Assembly (NCBI GenBank): GCA_003184365.1
Contig: NKYR01000008.1
Location: 372,001 to 436,000 of the forward strand
Direction of reading: 5' to 3'
Source of the DNA: Evernia prunastri
Lineage: Eukaryota > Ascomycota > Lecanoromycetes > Lecanorales > Parmeliaceae
DNA length: 64,000 nucleotides
Part shown: positions 11,501 through 21,955 of the stretch, piece after piece
Layout of the letters: every line of letters begins with the position of its first letter
Position numbering within the stretch: the first letter of the stretch is position 1
Position numbers and translations under genes: made by a program
The notes under the pieces: model-generated
Databases searched by the model: none
Seen by the model: only the letters and a program-made list of their open reading frames with translations
What the model was told of the DNA's origin: nothing

Positions 11501-12548
11501 GTCTTTGACAACAAAGCTGCACGCTGCCACTGGACAGCTGCAGACTTTCTACAATCTAACAAACAGTCTTACACAAACAGCTGAATTCCCATCGCCACCT
11601 CCACCGCCGCCCTGGAAATTGCTTGCGCAGGATATGCGGGCTGCCACCGCTGATATGGTAGCACGAGAATCGGAACTTGCGAGATTAAAGGACGAAGTAG
11701 CAGAGAAGAATACCACTCTGGCTATGAAAGAGAAAATCTTCGAAGAGATGGGTGTGAAGGTCGAAGTCCTTGAAAAGCGCGTTGGTGAGTCTGGTGGACG
11801 AAGGGAGAGAGTCAGAGAGCTGGAGACCGCTGTTGAAGTTGCGAATTTCAAAGAGAAAGATCTCCTCGGCAAGCTCACACATCTCCAGTACGAGCTGCGA
11901 AGCCTCGAAGCGGAGCGCGAGAAATGGAAGCAGCACCCTCAGGTCACAGCACCTACACCACAACCCGGCCACAACATAGCTGCAACGACGTCCCAAGCGT
12001 CTCTGGGTCAAATTGATACGCTCAAGTCCGAAATCAAAGCTCTTCAGTCATCGATCCGCTACCTCCGCTCCGCATCCTACAACCACAACCTCTCGTCCAC
12101 ATATGAATCTGTCACCGCGCCCCTCACTCCGGCACCAGCAACTCCACCACCGATCCGAAGCGAGGCCAAAGACGTCCTCAAAGAAATGGTCAACCTCGTA
12201 TCTCAACCTGAAAACCAAGTTGTCCGACTGCAGCCAAGGAACAAAGCAGAAAGACTACGCTGGAAACCAGCCCGCGAGACGAGCAACTGGAGAGTGCAGA
12301 ATCAGAAGGAGGAATGGGCAGAATGGAGGGAGTGGAGAGATGGCGTTGCGAGGAAGTCTGCGATGAACAAGAAGGAGGAAGAAAGGCGAAAAGAGGCGAA
12401 GGGTAAGATTGCTGCCAGCGAGAGGGAGCCCCTCGCCAGTGTACAAGTGCAATTGCCGGGCAAGATACGATCGGAGCACGATGTAAAGATTGTGAGACCA
12501 GGAGAGTGGGAAAATCTGGAAGAAGCGTTAGGCCTGAAGCTGGGCTAG
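8538..12548 (+). CDS. dynactin large subunit p150Glued
   Basis: This subunit of the dynactin complex links cytoplasmic dynein to microtubules and cargo; filamentous-fungus counterparts are Neurospora ro-3 and Aspergillus nudM. There are two exons, 8538-8966 and 9024-12548, and the intron has a textbook GTAAGT donor, a GCTAAT branch point and an AAG acceptor. The product is 1317 residues. A CAP-Gly domain occupies about residues 9-72, with FVGNTHFAVGDWIGIELE, GKNDG and GHGMFIRP. A Ser/Pro/Arg-rich basic linker follows to about 300. A long coiled coil spans about 310-665. The conserved dynactin domain (about 670-970) contains the segment LFLPEFFKSERDSVQALLRF. A second coiled coil lies around 1015-1120. 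Domain order and length match filamentous-fungal p150. Complete; identification is firm. Confidence 0.95.
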
Positions 12549-13510
12549 CTCAATGTTGTGTGGACATATTCCCTGGGTTTTGCCATTGCATGAGCATAAG
12601 CGACTGTCTATCACGTAGATTGATACCCTTATATAACGATTTGTTCGACGAGCCGCGCCTATACCTAGCATGTCTTCTCGTGGATCCTTTCGATTCTATG
12701 TAGAATCCTAGCTTAATACATGCAACGGGCTCGCAATGGAGAAATTCTGAACAGCAATAGCTTATGCTCGCGCCCACTATGTATAGTACAAGTCCAATTG
12801 CCTTGGGACAGGTCATTCGCGCCCGCATTCTATACGAATAGCATGACTTAACAACCACTACGCCTTGCTGTATTGTCCTCTACACTGCTTCCGCTAAAGC
12901 GACCGGTTTCTTCACCAGATCAGAGTTGACGTTTCGACTTAGGCCATCGGCCATCGCATGCGCATCCCCGACAATCTTTGGGTTGCATTTCGGGCTGCGT
13001 TTACCCCTCTTCATCTCATGTCTCTACGGAAACGGCCGCTAGGGATGTCTCAAGGACTGATGTGGTCCGAGAGGGCGGCGTTTGCAACATATTCGGAAGT
13101 GACGGTGAGGCAGGCATGATGGAATTGAGGAAGTGGAGAATGCTGGAAGGGGAATGGATGGAGAATATATGTGTAGTTGAGATAACGTTGGTGGGGAGGG
13201 CTGTCAAGAGGTTGAAATAAAGAAGAGATGCAATGGATAGACTGGATAAAAGGGGCGGGGGGAGACGCGTTGAGGCGAAACAAGAAAGACGGGGCACAAA
13301 AGTCTCCTCCAAATTGCTGGCATCATTTCAGATAACGCTTGAGAATAATTAGGGATACTCGCGCATCGACAATGAGGCTTCTCTCCGTACTACCTTGTAG
13401 AAATGCAAGGAGGCGTTCTTGGGGCCAGGTAGTGCAGTGAACACGGCATTCTTTTCTTTTCGTTACATGAGGTCTCTTTTAACAACGACCGAGACTGTTA
13501 TCCTTCGAGC
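12549..13510. other. intergenic between convergent genes
   Basis: These are the 3' flanks of the p150 gene (+) and the Zn2Cys6 regulator (-). The overlapping short frames on both strands have no recognisable motif. I see nothing else. Confidence 0.5.
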
Positions 13511-15320
13511 CTACTCCCCATGGCCTGGAGCCAGCCTGATAGTATCCTTCGCTTTCCCAGCTTCTACTCTATCCTTCGCATTCGTCTTCCCAACTTCCCT
13601 GGCGTACCCCAATCCCTTCCTCTCAACCATCTCTCGATACATGCTCAAACACCAATCCAGCTCCTCCCCGGGACTTCTCCTCAGCGACAGCAGCGCCGCC
13701 CTCAGCGCGAAAAGACTCTTCTGCGGACCCAACAGACCCATGCTGTCGTGTAAGCAGTACGGCATCGAGCGGATAATGTTGGTGGCGTTTTCCAGACGTC
13801 CGGTGTCGCCGTGCTGGACGAGCAGTTGGCGCGCTGTCCGCTCTAGCGCCTCGAAGCTTCGGAGGTCTTCTCCGCGCCGATTACTTGCATTCGGAGAAAG
13901 GATCGAGGCGCATATGATGGCGATTGTGTTGCTCAGCGCTAATTTGCAACCCCAGAAGGTGGCTATGGTATTTGCGGTGCGCAGATCCGGGAACGAAAAC
14001 GGCTGTCTGTTACTCAATGCTGCGACAGTGGGATGGATGCTGTCGTCTGGTGGAGTGAGCCAGTACAGTGGTGTTGGGGAGTGACGAGCCAGGGATTGAT
14101 ACCAGAGATTGAATGCGGCGTCCAAGGCAGCACAACGTCGCAGGTATTTGGTGAGCAGTGAGATGTCAGCCTCGGGACTGAGGAGGTTTGCCTTGTCTAC
14201 TTCCTCGAACAGAGCAGCCAAAGCGAAACCGTGATCGTACAGCCTCTGGGAATAATCTCTTGATGGGGGTTGGCCTTTCCGTTTCTGGGCCCAAGGCCGC
14301 GTGCACCATTCAGGGTATCCGAGAGGAGATGCTTTGCGAAATTGTAAAGCTTGAACCATCTGTGACTAATAGTCAGTCTCCGGATCGATCGTGGCCTCGG
14401 CGATACATACCGCTGAGAGACGGATCCCTTCCAGAAGAGCACGTCCGAAGTCAGAGCGATAGCGATCTGGACCCCGAATGAGCATGAGACGGGTGACACC
14501 GTTCGTATGATCGTGCCATCCAGCTATCGAGTCGTTTGTGGGTTCACAGAACTATACGGCAATGTTCAGCTCACTATCATGCGATAGCCTTCGGCATGAG
14601 TTGCTTACCTCATACAGGGCTAGAATATTACCGGTCGCTAGGATCTCGTCTTTCCACATGGTGTGCTCGTTGTAGAGGTATTTCTGGATCTCTCGCAATG
14701 CTTGGCCGTATAATACTCTCCCACTCAAGACAAGCGTATCATCACGATGAGTCCAGCCTAGCCTGGCCATGGCTAAAGCTTTGAGAGATAAGCGTAAGGC
14801 TAGCGAAGGGTCTGAGAGGCTTAATGCTTGCTGAAGCCAAGGGCACAGAGAGCCGTTGACGCTTTGTTGTGGCATGTAGTGTTCCCAGAATGTGGAGATA
14901 AGCTGCGCTTCACAAGCCAGGGCGTTCGTGGGTTGGAGGGGCATGCTGCCAATGACTTCTGTCTGATGACAGGGAACTTCCCGCTCTTGCACAACTGCGG
15001 ATGGGGCAAAAGATAAGCTGTAGAATTCTGGCCTCGATACTATAGTTTGTGGTCGTTCTGCCTCTTCGAATGGTTCCCGTTTCGCAAGTCCTTGCCTAGT
15101 GCGATTGAGGAAGACTGGATACCGGGCATACCCCTCACATTTTCTGCCACTATCGAGACATCTCTTGCAAAGCGGCAGCTGAAGGTCACACTGAGTTTGA
15201 TGTAAGCACGAAAGAAGCTTAATGGATAGGACGATTAAAGGCAGAAGTAGATCTTACTACCTTCTTCTTACGCCTCCGGCACGTGAGACATCCTTTCGAT
15301 CTACCCGGGATTCCAACCAT
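13511..15320 (-). CDS. Zn2Cys6 fungal transcription factor
   Basis: I read four exons: 15320-15261, 15190-14609, 14551-14411 and 14359-13511, giving 543 residues with all junctions in phase 0. The first intron splits the N-terminal zinc cluster. Exon 1 ends CLTCRRRKKK and exon 2 begins CDLQLPLCKRCLDSGRKCEGY, giving C-x2-C-x6-C-x6-C-x2-C-x6-C with the basic patch expected of a DNA-binding Gal4-type domain. The remainder resembles the fungal-specific trans_2 region. It contains a LYGQALREIQKYL-type helix, then WHDHTNGVTRLMLIRGPDR just after the second intron. Short introns of 50-70 bp have GTAGTA, GTAAGC and GTATGT donors. The targets are not inferable: no biosynthetic or catabolic cluster lies beside it. 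The end of exon 4 runs past the usual domain with a basic tail. Confidence 0.85.
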
Positions 15321-15775
15321 GGTATAATAGATCTCTTGCTATATCTGCCTGAACAACTTGGGGTTTTGTTGTTTCTTTTACAAAGTACAGGCCTTCTCGC
15401 TGTTGTTTCTTCAGAGTCTGCAACCCTGGAAGAATTGTGTTGCTTGGAAAAGCGGAAAGCATTGTCTACCCCTGTCTTCTTAAGTACAAGGACTTGGGAG
15501 GTCTGATGCGAGCAGCGAAAGGCTGTGCCCGGCATACCCGTTCGCGAGGCTGATTCCAAAAGATCGGGATCTCGCAAAGAGGCCGACAGTGTGTATCGAC
15601 GCTAACCCTGATTAAGGGTGCCCGCATACGCGATCTGCGGGATTGAAAGCACCGCCTAGTTCGTTTCGGCGTCGCCGTCGACCAGAATTATAGACCTTCG
15701 TCCGTTTAACCCTCAGGTGGAGAAACAGATTGCCAGTAGAGATGAGAGATGTCGTGAGGATAAGCATGAAGTAAG
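15321..15775. other. 5' region of the Zn2Cys6 regulator
   Basis: This is the presumed promoter and leader of the minus-strand regulator. The 106-codon frame overlapping it on the minus strand has no motif and is not credible. It leads into the foldback element. Confidence 0.4.
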
Positions 15776-16280
15776 CCTCAGGAGCAAATTACCGGATCAT
15801 ACCCCAAAAGGCTGAATCCTTACTAATTCATACCCCCATTACATTTTCATACCCTCACCAAAGCGAAGGGTATGATCCGATAAAAAGTGATTCCGCTGGG
15901 GTATGATTTGATAAATAACTGTTAAATTTCAGTTTTTTTCTTTCTAGAAGTGTTTCTCGGGGGAGTTATTCTTCGGGGGAAGAGATTCTTCGGGGGACAC
16001 TCTTCGGGAAACAATCTTCGACTACAACATAAGTAGCCCGAGAAATCCCCCGGAGAACACCCCCCCGAAGAACGCTTCCGAAGAACGCTCTCGAGGAACC
16101 CGCGCGAAAGAACCCCCCCGAAGAACCTCCTCCAACGAGTGCTTTAAGAAAAAATTACCATTTCATACCCCAGCAGCATCACTTCTTGCCGAATCATACC
16201 CCCTGGGATATGAAATGATAATTTGGGGGTATGAATTTGTAAGGATACAACCTTTTGGGGTATGGATATAATGTGAGGAG
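15776..16280. mobile_element. ~500-bp foldback (MITE-like) element with long imperfect inverted repeats
   Basis: The left arm (about 15776-15925) and right arm (about 16142-16280) are inverted copies of each other over roughly 140 bp. Matching blocks include CATACCCCAAAAGG, ATCCTTAC-AATTCATACCCCC, and TCATACCCCAGC-G-ATCACTT. The centre (15945-16135) is itself quasi-palindromic, built from copies of TTCGGGGG on the left and CCCCCGAAGAA on the right. The element has no coding capacity. The structure is typical of foldback/MITE-type non-autonomous DNA elements or of a large cruciform-forming sequence. I could not identify clean target-site duplications. Arm boundaries are by eye. Confidence 0.7.
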
Positions 16281-16394
16281 TCGCTACTTGAACATTTCGC
16301 CTTGCGTTACGTACTCTCCGCTTTTTTTATAATCTAAAATCTCTTAATACTCATTCACTCAAGCACAGCGATCAGTGTTATTCTTGTGAGACCG

Positions 16395-16578
16395 TCGAAT
16401 CCAAGCAGGAATTCAGGGTGCGATAGGCAGACCTGATCAAGCAGGTTCAGGTGTACCTCCTAATACAACAGTAAGGGAGTCGTCTCTAACCGGATCTTCT
16501 TCACGGGGCAGCCGAATTCCAAGCAGGAAATCAGGGTGCGATAAACAGACCTGACCAAGCAGGTTCAGGTGTGTCTCC
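16395..16578 (+). repeat. two direct ~66-bp repeats
   Basis: Copy 1 (16395-16460) and copy 2 (16512-16578) share CCAAGCAGGAA-TCAGGGTGCGATA--CAGACCTGA-CAAGCAGGTTCAGGTGT with few mismatches. An 18-base relative of the last part (ACCTGAACAAGCAGGTTC) recurs at 19903-19920. The function is unknown; they are probably parts of a dispersed repeat. Confidence 0.75.
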
Positions 16579-18590
16579 CGTGAAAAAGATATTAACCCAG
16601 TGGAGTCGGAGATGGATATGACAAGATTCTGCGAGATCTTTCATAATTGCTATATGTGATGTGATTTCTAGAAGGATAAAGTAAAAGTAAAGTAGGTTGA
16701 TAAGTTGAATGCAAAGGAAAAAGGTGTGAGCGCCTGCTCTTGACACTCATCTTTGGGCGAATAACGCTTTACTCGACTGAGGGTTAGCGGACCCGCCTTA
16801 TCGAAGCTGCGTGCAGCAAAATCAGGTCGAACGTGGCTGTCTAATTGACGGGATGCAAGATCTGCGTCTAGCGCCTTGAAAGAAAATCGCTCGTTAAAAA
16901 GAAAACCTCTTTCTTTCAAAGGGACCCCGGGCTTCTCGCTCGAGTAATGGGTAACCATTGAATTTTTTGTGTCAGCCCGGGGCCCCCTAAGAGCCTCTGC
17001 TCTCCCTGCCTGCTCTGCTGTTGAAGCAAGCGTTCTTCCTGTTCATGGGATTTCAAGCGCCTCATGCAGTATTCACGCTTAATAACTACTCGGCGGTAGC
17101 CCACCGCTGTTGATTCGATAGGATCCCGGGGACCCAGTAAACATGAAGCCTACTCTCGATATAGAGAACCAGACGGAAGACGACTATCGACATGACACCA
17201 GCTCTACCCCTATCCCTTCCAGCGCACAGTGTAGTATTTAGCGATTCACCTCTTGCAGACATAGTCTTATTTCAGAAAAGGCCAGATCTCGAGCCCGAAA
17301 GGGATAGAGATGTGTAAGAAACTTCACCTTTATCCTTCATTCTCAAGCTAATCACACCGTCAGTTGCTGGAGAAGATACTGCCCGACCGTATAATACCTG
17401 TGATGTCTTCACCACATTAGATGAAGATTGAATCAAGAGAATCGTCAAGGACACGCCTGCTTGGGAAGCGTAATGGAGAGTCGCGAGAGTTAGTGCCATC
17501 TGTTGTAGTTGCATTACGCCAATATACTCACAATAGCTATCACAGCTAAGATCCCACCTCGCTCGTGAAAAAGAATCCATTAATTCAGAGCACTAACTCC
17601 AGTGTAGACGTATCGCTCAAGACCTACGAGAGCGTAGATGTGCCACCGTTTTATCAACCTCAAAAGACGCAGCAAAACGCTGCTCTAGAGCTGGGCGTTC
17701 AATTGCATATCGACAATAGCAATGTGAATCGAAGCCCAAGTTCGTATGACATTGGTGTGGTCACTTATGAAAGGCGTACGAAAGAAGATGACATGGAAAG
17801 GTTGAGGAGTCGTCATTCATCTCCTCATGACGCTTCGAGAAGGTAGAGTAGTAAGAGATAGAGAATGCACCATGAAGAACATTGCTGGATTGTGCATAGA
17901 AAGTATTGGACTAATACATAGATGCAGGGAACAAGCGAGCACGCTGAGAGGAAGCTTGATGGTAGATAAGGGCCGTGCACATTCTCCCGACGTCCTCATG
18001 TCGTAGTTCGGCGGTGTACCTTTGGAAGACAATACTCATATCAACTGAAGCGATCTTAACTCTAGTTCACCTTATCCTTAAGCGTAGAAGAAGAGTCACC
18101 GAATCGCCTACGAACCTTCTTACGCAATACCTTCCTGTCCATAATAGATGATCTTATTCCTGGAGTGATTATCCGAGCCGGAAAGAAAGATGATTGATGT
18201 CCTCGTTCCATCAAATAGCTCACTTCTCGAACGTACGAGTATAAAAAGAATAATGGTCATAAACAACACAAGCGTGGCAATAAGAAATCCACCTCGCTAG
18301 AAAACATAAAGCATGATCGGTCACAGTCAGAATTATAGGCATAGCTGTTTGCAAAACATCGAAGCTTTCTTCGAACGTTTCCTACTATCATACAACAACA
18401 CACTATCTATCTTAGCGATCTTTGCAATCTTCTAGCGATCCCAACGGCATCCTCTTCACCTTCATAGTCGTTCGGTCTGATGAATAACTCACTTCTTCTT
18501 TTTGCCGTGCATTTTGCAATACATTTCACCAGCTCTAATCTGATATTTGCATTGTTCGACACATTGTTTGACTTTATGTCCTTTCAGTGC
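16579..18590. other. gene-poor AT-rich island
   Basis: Apart from the relic at 17272-17580 I see no gene here. The short frames on the minus strand at 16531-17104 have no family resemblance. The sequence is AT-rich relative to the flanking gene blocks, consistent with decayed repeats. Confidence 0.45.
17272..17580 (-). pseudogene. relic of a Zn2Cys6 regulator middle region
   Basis: The minus-strand frame contains MALTLATLHYASQA and, about 25 codons on, VLYGRAVSSPATDG. These resemble the ALAMARLGW...VLYGQAL segment of the intact regulator at 13.5-15.3 kb and the trans_2 middle region in general. The piece between them could be a retained intron (it ends ACATCACAG). No zinc cluster or C-terminal domain is found nearby. 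The best reading is a decayed fragment of a second regulator. The resemblance is short, so confidence is modest. Confidence 0.35.
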
Positions 18591-18676
18591 TTAACATCTA
18601 AAATCTTTCTTCTTCGTATACTTTTCGAGAATAAAAGCTTGAGATGAAGAAAGATGATGACTGTTGTCATCGCAAG

Positions 18677-18754
18677 CTAAAGATTACAAGTCAATAGTAT
18701 TACTCTAAGTAGAGCTTATATTATTATAGTAGAGGGCGTAAGGCTATCAATTAT
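18677..18754 (-). repeat. introner-like element, copy B (donor mutated)
   Basis: This 78-bp sequence is collinear and gap-free with the intron at 18842-18919, with about 56 of 78 positions identical by hand alignment. It ends CTTTAG but begins ATAATT where the other begins GTAATT, so the GT donor is lost. Both copies are preceded by ACAG and followed by CT. Confidence 0.55.
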
Positions 18755-19559
18755 CTGTCTTTTTCAATCCTTTAACTGAAGAGCTAGACTCAGCGGATTC
18801 GTTTCGTGAATTCTCGACTAAATAATGCTCGATAAGCTCAGCTAAAGATAATAAATCATTAGTATTATTCTAGATGAAGCTTATATTATCGAGGAAAAGA
18901 GTGTAAAGATAGTAATTACCTGTATCATTGAACACATCTCGAACGATTGAAGAAAGCTCTTTTCCTATAGCAGCCGTGTGATCCAAAAGCCATTCTTTTG
19001 GCTTTACACCGGCAGAATATAAAGCCTGAACCGTCTCCACATAATCACGGGCGTATTGATTGAGACCCCACGTCATGATAGCCTTATGCCATTGACTAAA
19101 GTTGAGTACTCCGTCATCTATCGTGAGATTGAATGTGACAAGTAGTTTGAACGGAAACCAGAAACAGTCGCCTTCACACATAGTCTCATTGACGTCTTGC
19201 TGTCGTGAGGACCCGTTGGGTATATCGACTGTCATTTCCCAGATTTCGACCCGTCGTCCACAGATCACATATCCATACTGCCGGATATTTGATAGAGCTG
19301 GACGATCATTGAGATAGGCATCTTTGCCCGGTCGATACATACGTACACGGTCCAACAATTCAAGATATGCTCCAATAACCCATTGATGTCTAGCGGTTAT
19401 TATTGAATGCTTATCCTCTCCAATCTTATACTCGACGCGAAGCCAGACGCAACAAAGCTGTGCGGAAGAGTCATAGCAAGGTAGAATATCAATGCGTGTA
19501 CAGAAAGGCAAGCATCTCGAATCTAAGCCGTAGACCACGTCGCATCGTCCTCGTAGATT
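18747..19559 (-). CDS. hypothetical, DUF7924-like (PD-(D/E)XK-type) fungal protein, 5' end unresolved
   Basis: The main open stretch (19559-18920) starts after a CTAG that may be a splice acceptor; no ATG opens the frame, so an upstream exon is probably missing from my model. Readable segments are LRVEYKIGEDKHS, QWVIGAYLELLDRV, YGYVICGRRVEIWEMTV and FWFPFKLLVTF. This order recalls fungal DUF7924 proteins, thought to be restriction-endonuclease-like, with EYK as a candidate ExK motif; this is a resemblance only. An intron at 18919-18842 (GTAATT...CTTTAG) joins to an exon reading AELIEHYLVENSRNE, which ends at a TGA at 18749-18747. That TGA lies inside a second intron-like sequence whose donor is ATAATT, not GTAATT. 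If that were spliced, the frame would run on to 18591. The gene could be a recent pseudogene. Confidence 0.4.
18842..18919 (-). repeat. introner-like element, copy A (functional-looking intron)
   Basis: This 78-bp phase-1 intron has donor GTAATT, branch-like ATACTAATGA and acceptor CTTTAG. It shares the internal core GATAATATAAGCT and TAATACTA with copy B, 87 bp downstream in the same gene. Confidence 0.55.
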
Positions 19560-21264
19560 CTAGACCAGCAGAACGTCGCTTACTAGAATGGAGAAAGTGT
19601 GAGAGTACAAAATGCTGCCGGTCTGCATTAATTTTACTTATGCTCTGCAAGTAACTAGGATAACAACATTTATAACTAAGATGGTACAATACTCGGCGTC
19701 CGTCAAGAACCAGGTTGCGAGCGCCATCAATCCACTGCCTGATCGACAGACTGCATGCCAGGCAACGAGGTCCTTCCACTATTTTCCACCCCAGCACACT
19801 TGCAAGACGGTTTCCTGTGCAGCAAAACTCCATGAAAGCCGCTGATGGATGACTGTATGAAGGTGCAACTTGGGCCGTGTACCGGTGGGAATCTCGAAAT
19901 ACACCTGAACAAGCAGGTTCTAGCCTATGTTGATATTTAGGATCAGTCTACGATAGTAAGATCAGATAGGAAGAGCACTTACCGTACATTAAGGATACCG
20001 CTGTTGACAAGCTGTTCGACCATGTGTAACTCGCAATTGTAGAAATTCACCTCCCCGCATCGTGGATACCTTGAGTCTCACCGGGATTTGTTAGCTTTCT
20101 GCAGTCCCTCGGAGGGAAAGGAGGGGGCCCAGGGTAGTTTGCCCTAACCTTGAAGGTCTATGTTGTATACGGCATTACCAGCATATCCCCAACGACGATG
20201 AGGACGGTGACGGGGAATGGCGCGAATGGCCATCTTGTAGACGAATGGCTCGAGGCTAGCTCTGACGTCTCGCCCAAGGAGTTCCAATCCATTGCTCAAA
20301 TCATCCACCGATTTGACGAGCTCAGCCATACGGGCGTCCAGAGGGTGAGGTCCAAGGGGGTAGGGGCAGACTGCTTATTGAATTTGCTTAATATTGGTGC
20401 TAGGGTTAGGGCGACTAGGTGAGCGACAACACCGCCGACCCAGCTGCCAATGGCGCTGGCGATTGTTGATGCTTTATTACCCATGTTGAGTTGTTTGAAA
20501 GAAGACAGAAAAGAAGCGTCAAAGATCTTCGTTTTGATCATCGCGGTGGTCATCGTGACTGCCATGTTTTGCATTCGCTGGTCGATTTACCTCAGAGATG
20601 GAAAGAGCGCCCTCTTTCCATTGATTTCAACCTTTGCCAAGATGAAACATGAGGTCTTTCGGAATATTGCAGGTTTCACGTTCTTCTGGCAGCGCGGCTT
20701 CTCCCGTGCCTAACAGGCGCTCTCTTTCGGTCTATTTTCCGACGAGGATATCTATGGAAATCAAGGTGAATAGATCGATTCTTTCTGTGGAGGAACCAAC
20801 CCGCTCACGAATGAGAGAAAGATTTCTTTGAGGGGAATCGCCTGACGATTGTGATTACTTTTCGGCAATGCGCCTGAGGTGTATCGAGGATTTCCGCTCT
20901 CTATCTATGATTTTCGCTACGTTCTCGTAATCGGACGACGGCAATCGTCAAAGAGATGGTGGGTAAAGAAGGCAATGCACAGGCAGGGCACATGAACATC
21001 TGTGGATATTGAACAGCGTCACTTTGAAGGTATATCGTTCTCGGACATTTTCTTAAAGGTGTAGAAAACATCAACGGCGACGATGTGACAGAAGACGCCT
21101 CTCCAACCATAATCGCAGCACTTTCTCGAATCAGACTTTTCGCCTTTCCCAACCGCCGCCTCTCTGACACTCAATTATCGGACATCCTCACCCCCCAGCA
21201 CCCCTTGACCTCTCCTCGCCTCTCCTCGCGCCTCACCTCCCCGTCTCCTCCTTCGCCTAACAGC
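19560..21264. other. no confident gene
   Basis: Minus-strand frames occur at 20296-20574, with a hydrophobic stretch MGNKASTIASAIGSWVGGVV, and at 20144-20329 (MAELVKSVDDLSNGLELLG). They overlap in different frames and might be two parts of a broken small gene. The evidence is too thin to call one. Confidence 0.35.
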
Positions 21265-21573
21265 TCAAAACCGCTCCCTATCCCGCTCCATCCGCATCCC
21301 GATCACCCAATCGAAAACGAACCTCCCGCATATCGCCAGCAGCGACAACGACAGCGCGTTCGCCCCTAGTACCACCAGCAGCAGGAATACCAACACGATC
21401 GTGACGCGCCACCATCGCGTCAAGAGGGTCCAGATCCAGCGGGCCAGGAGGCCGATGAGAGAGAGGAGGGAGAGGAGGTGGGCGAGGAGTGCGGTGAAGA
21501 GGGCGGTGAGGTAGGTGGTGAGGGCGGCGAGGTAGGTGGAGGTTCTGCTGGTTGAGGGGGGAAGGGGTGGCAT
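21265..21573 (-). CDS. possible small membrane protein
   Basis: This 102-codon frame is dominated by hydrophobic segments. A Leu-rich helix (ALFTALLAHLLSLLSLIGLLA) is followed by WRVTIVLVFLLLVVLGANAL and LLAICGRFVFDWVIG, giving two or three membrane spans, with a basic C-terminus. The frame is open for 30 codons upstream of the first ATG. A second minus-strand frame starting at 21664 overlaps it but is Pro/His/Arg-rich and looks like a shadow. No family is recognised; existence of the gene is uncertain. Confidence 0.3.
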   Translation of the reverse strand: MPPLPPSTSRTSTYLAALTTYLTALFTALLAHLLSLLSLIGLLARWIWTLLTRWWRVTIVLVFLLLVVLGANALSLSLLAICGRFVFDWVIGMRMERDRERF

Positions 21574-21955
21574 GATTGGTTGGTTCTTTCGTTGGTTTTG
21601 ACGCTGTGGAGATGGTTTGGGTGGTTGGTGAGTTCGTAAAGTTCGAGGTGGTTCGAGAGGCCATTATATGTGTGCCCTTTTATTGCATTATCTTTCTTTG
21701 AGAAGGAGGATTTTGCTCCTATTTTCGGCTATTCGTTTTTTATAATGCAGTACCTTGTGTTGGCTCGAGCTCGAGTGTACGCTTGTTCCGCCCCTTTTAT
21801 GCATAATTGTACGAGAGATCCCATCGAACGTCAAACGGGAGGAAAGGGAAGGGGGTGTGCAATATGCACTTATTCAAATACCGGCACTCGCAGGAGCTCG
21901 AATCGTGAACAGTAGCCAGGCGCGCTTCTCCGTACCCATCAGCCAGCCGTAATTG

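Noticed and set aside
21278..21664. 128-codon minus frame starting at ATG 21664
   Set aside because: It is Pro/His/Arg-rich and overlaps the hydrophobic frame at 21265-21573, which looks more like protein.
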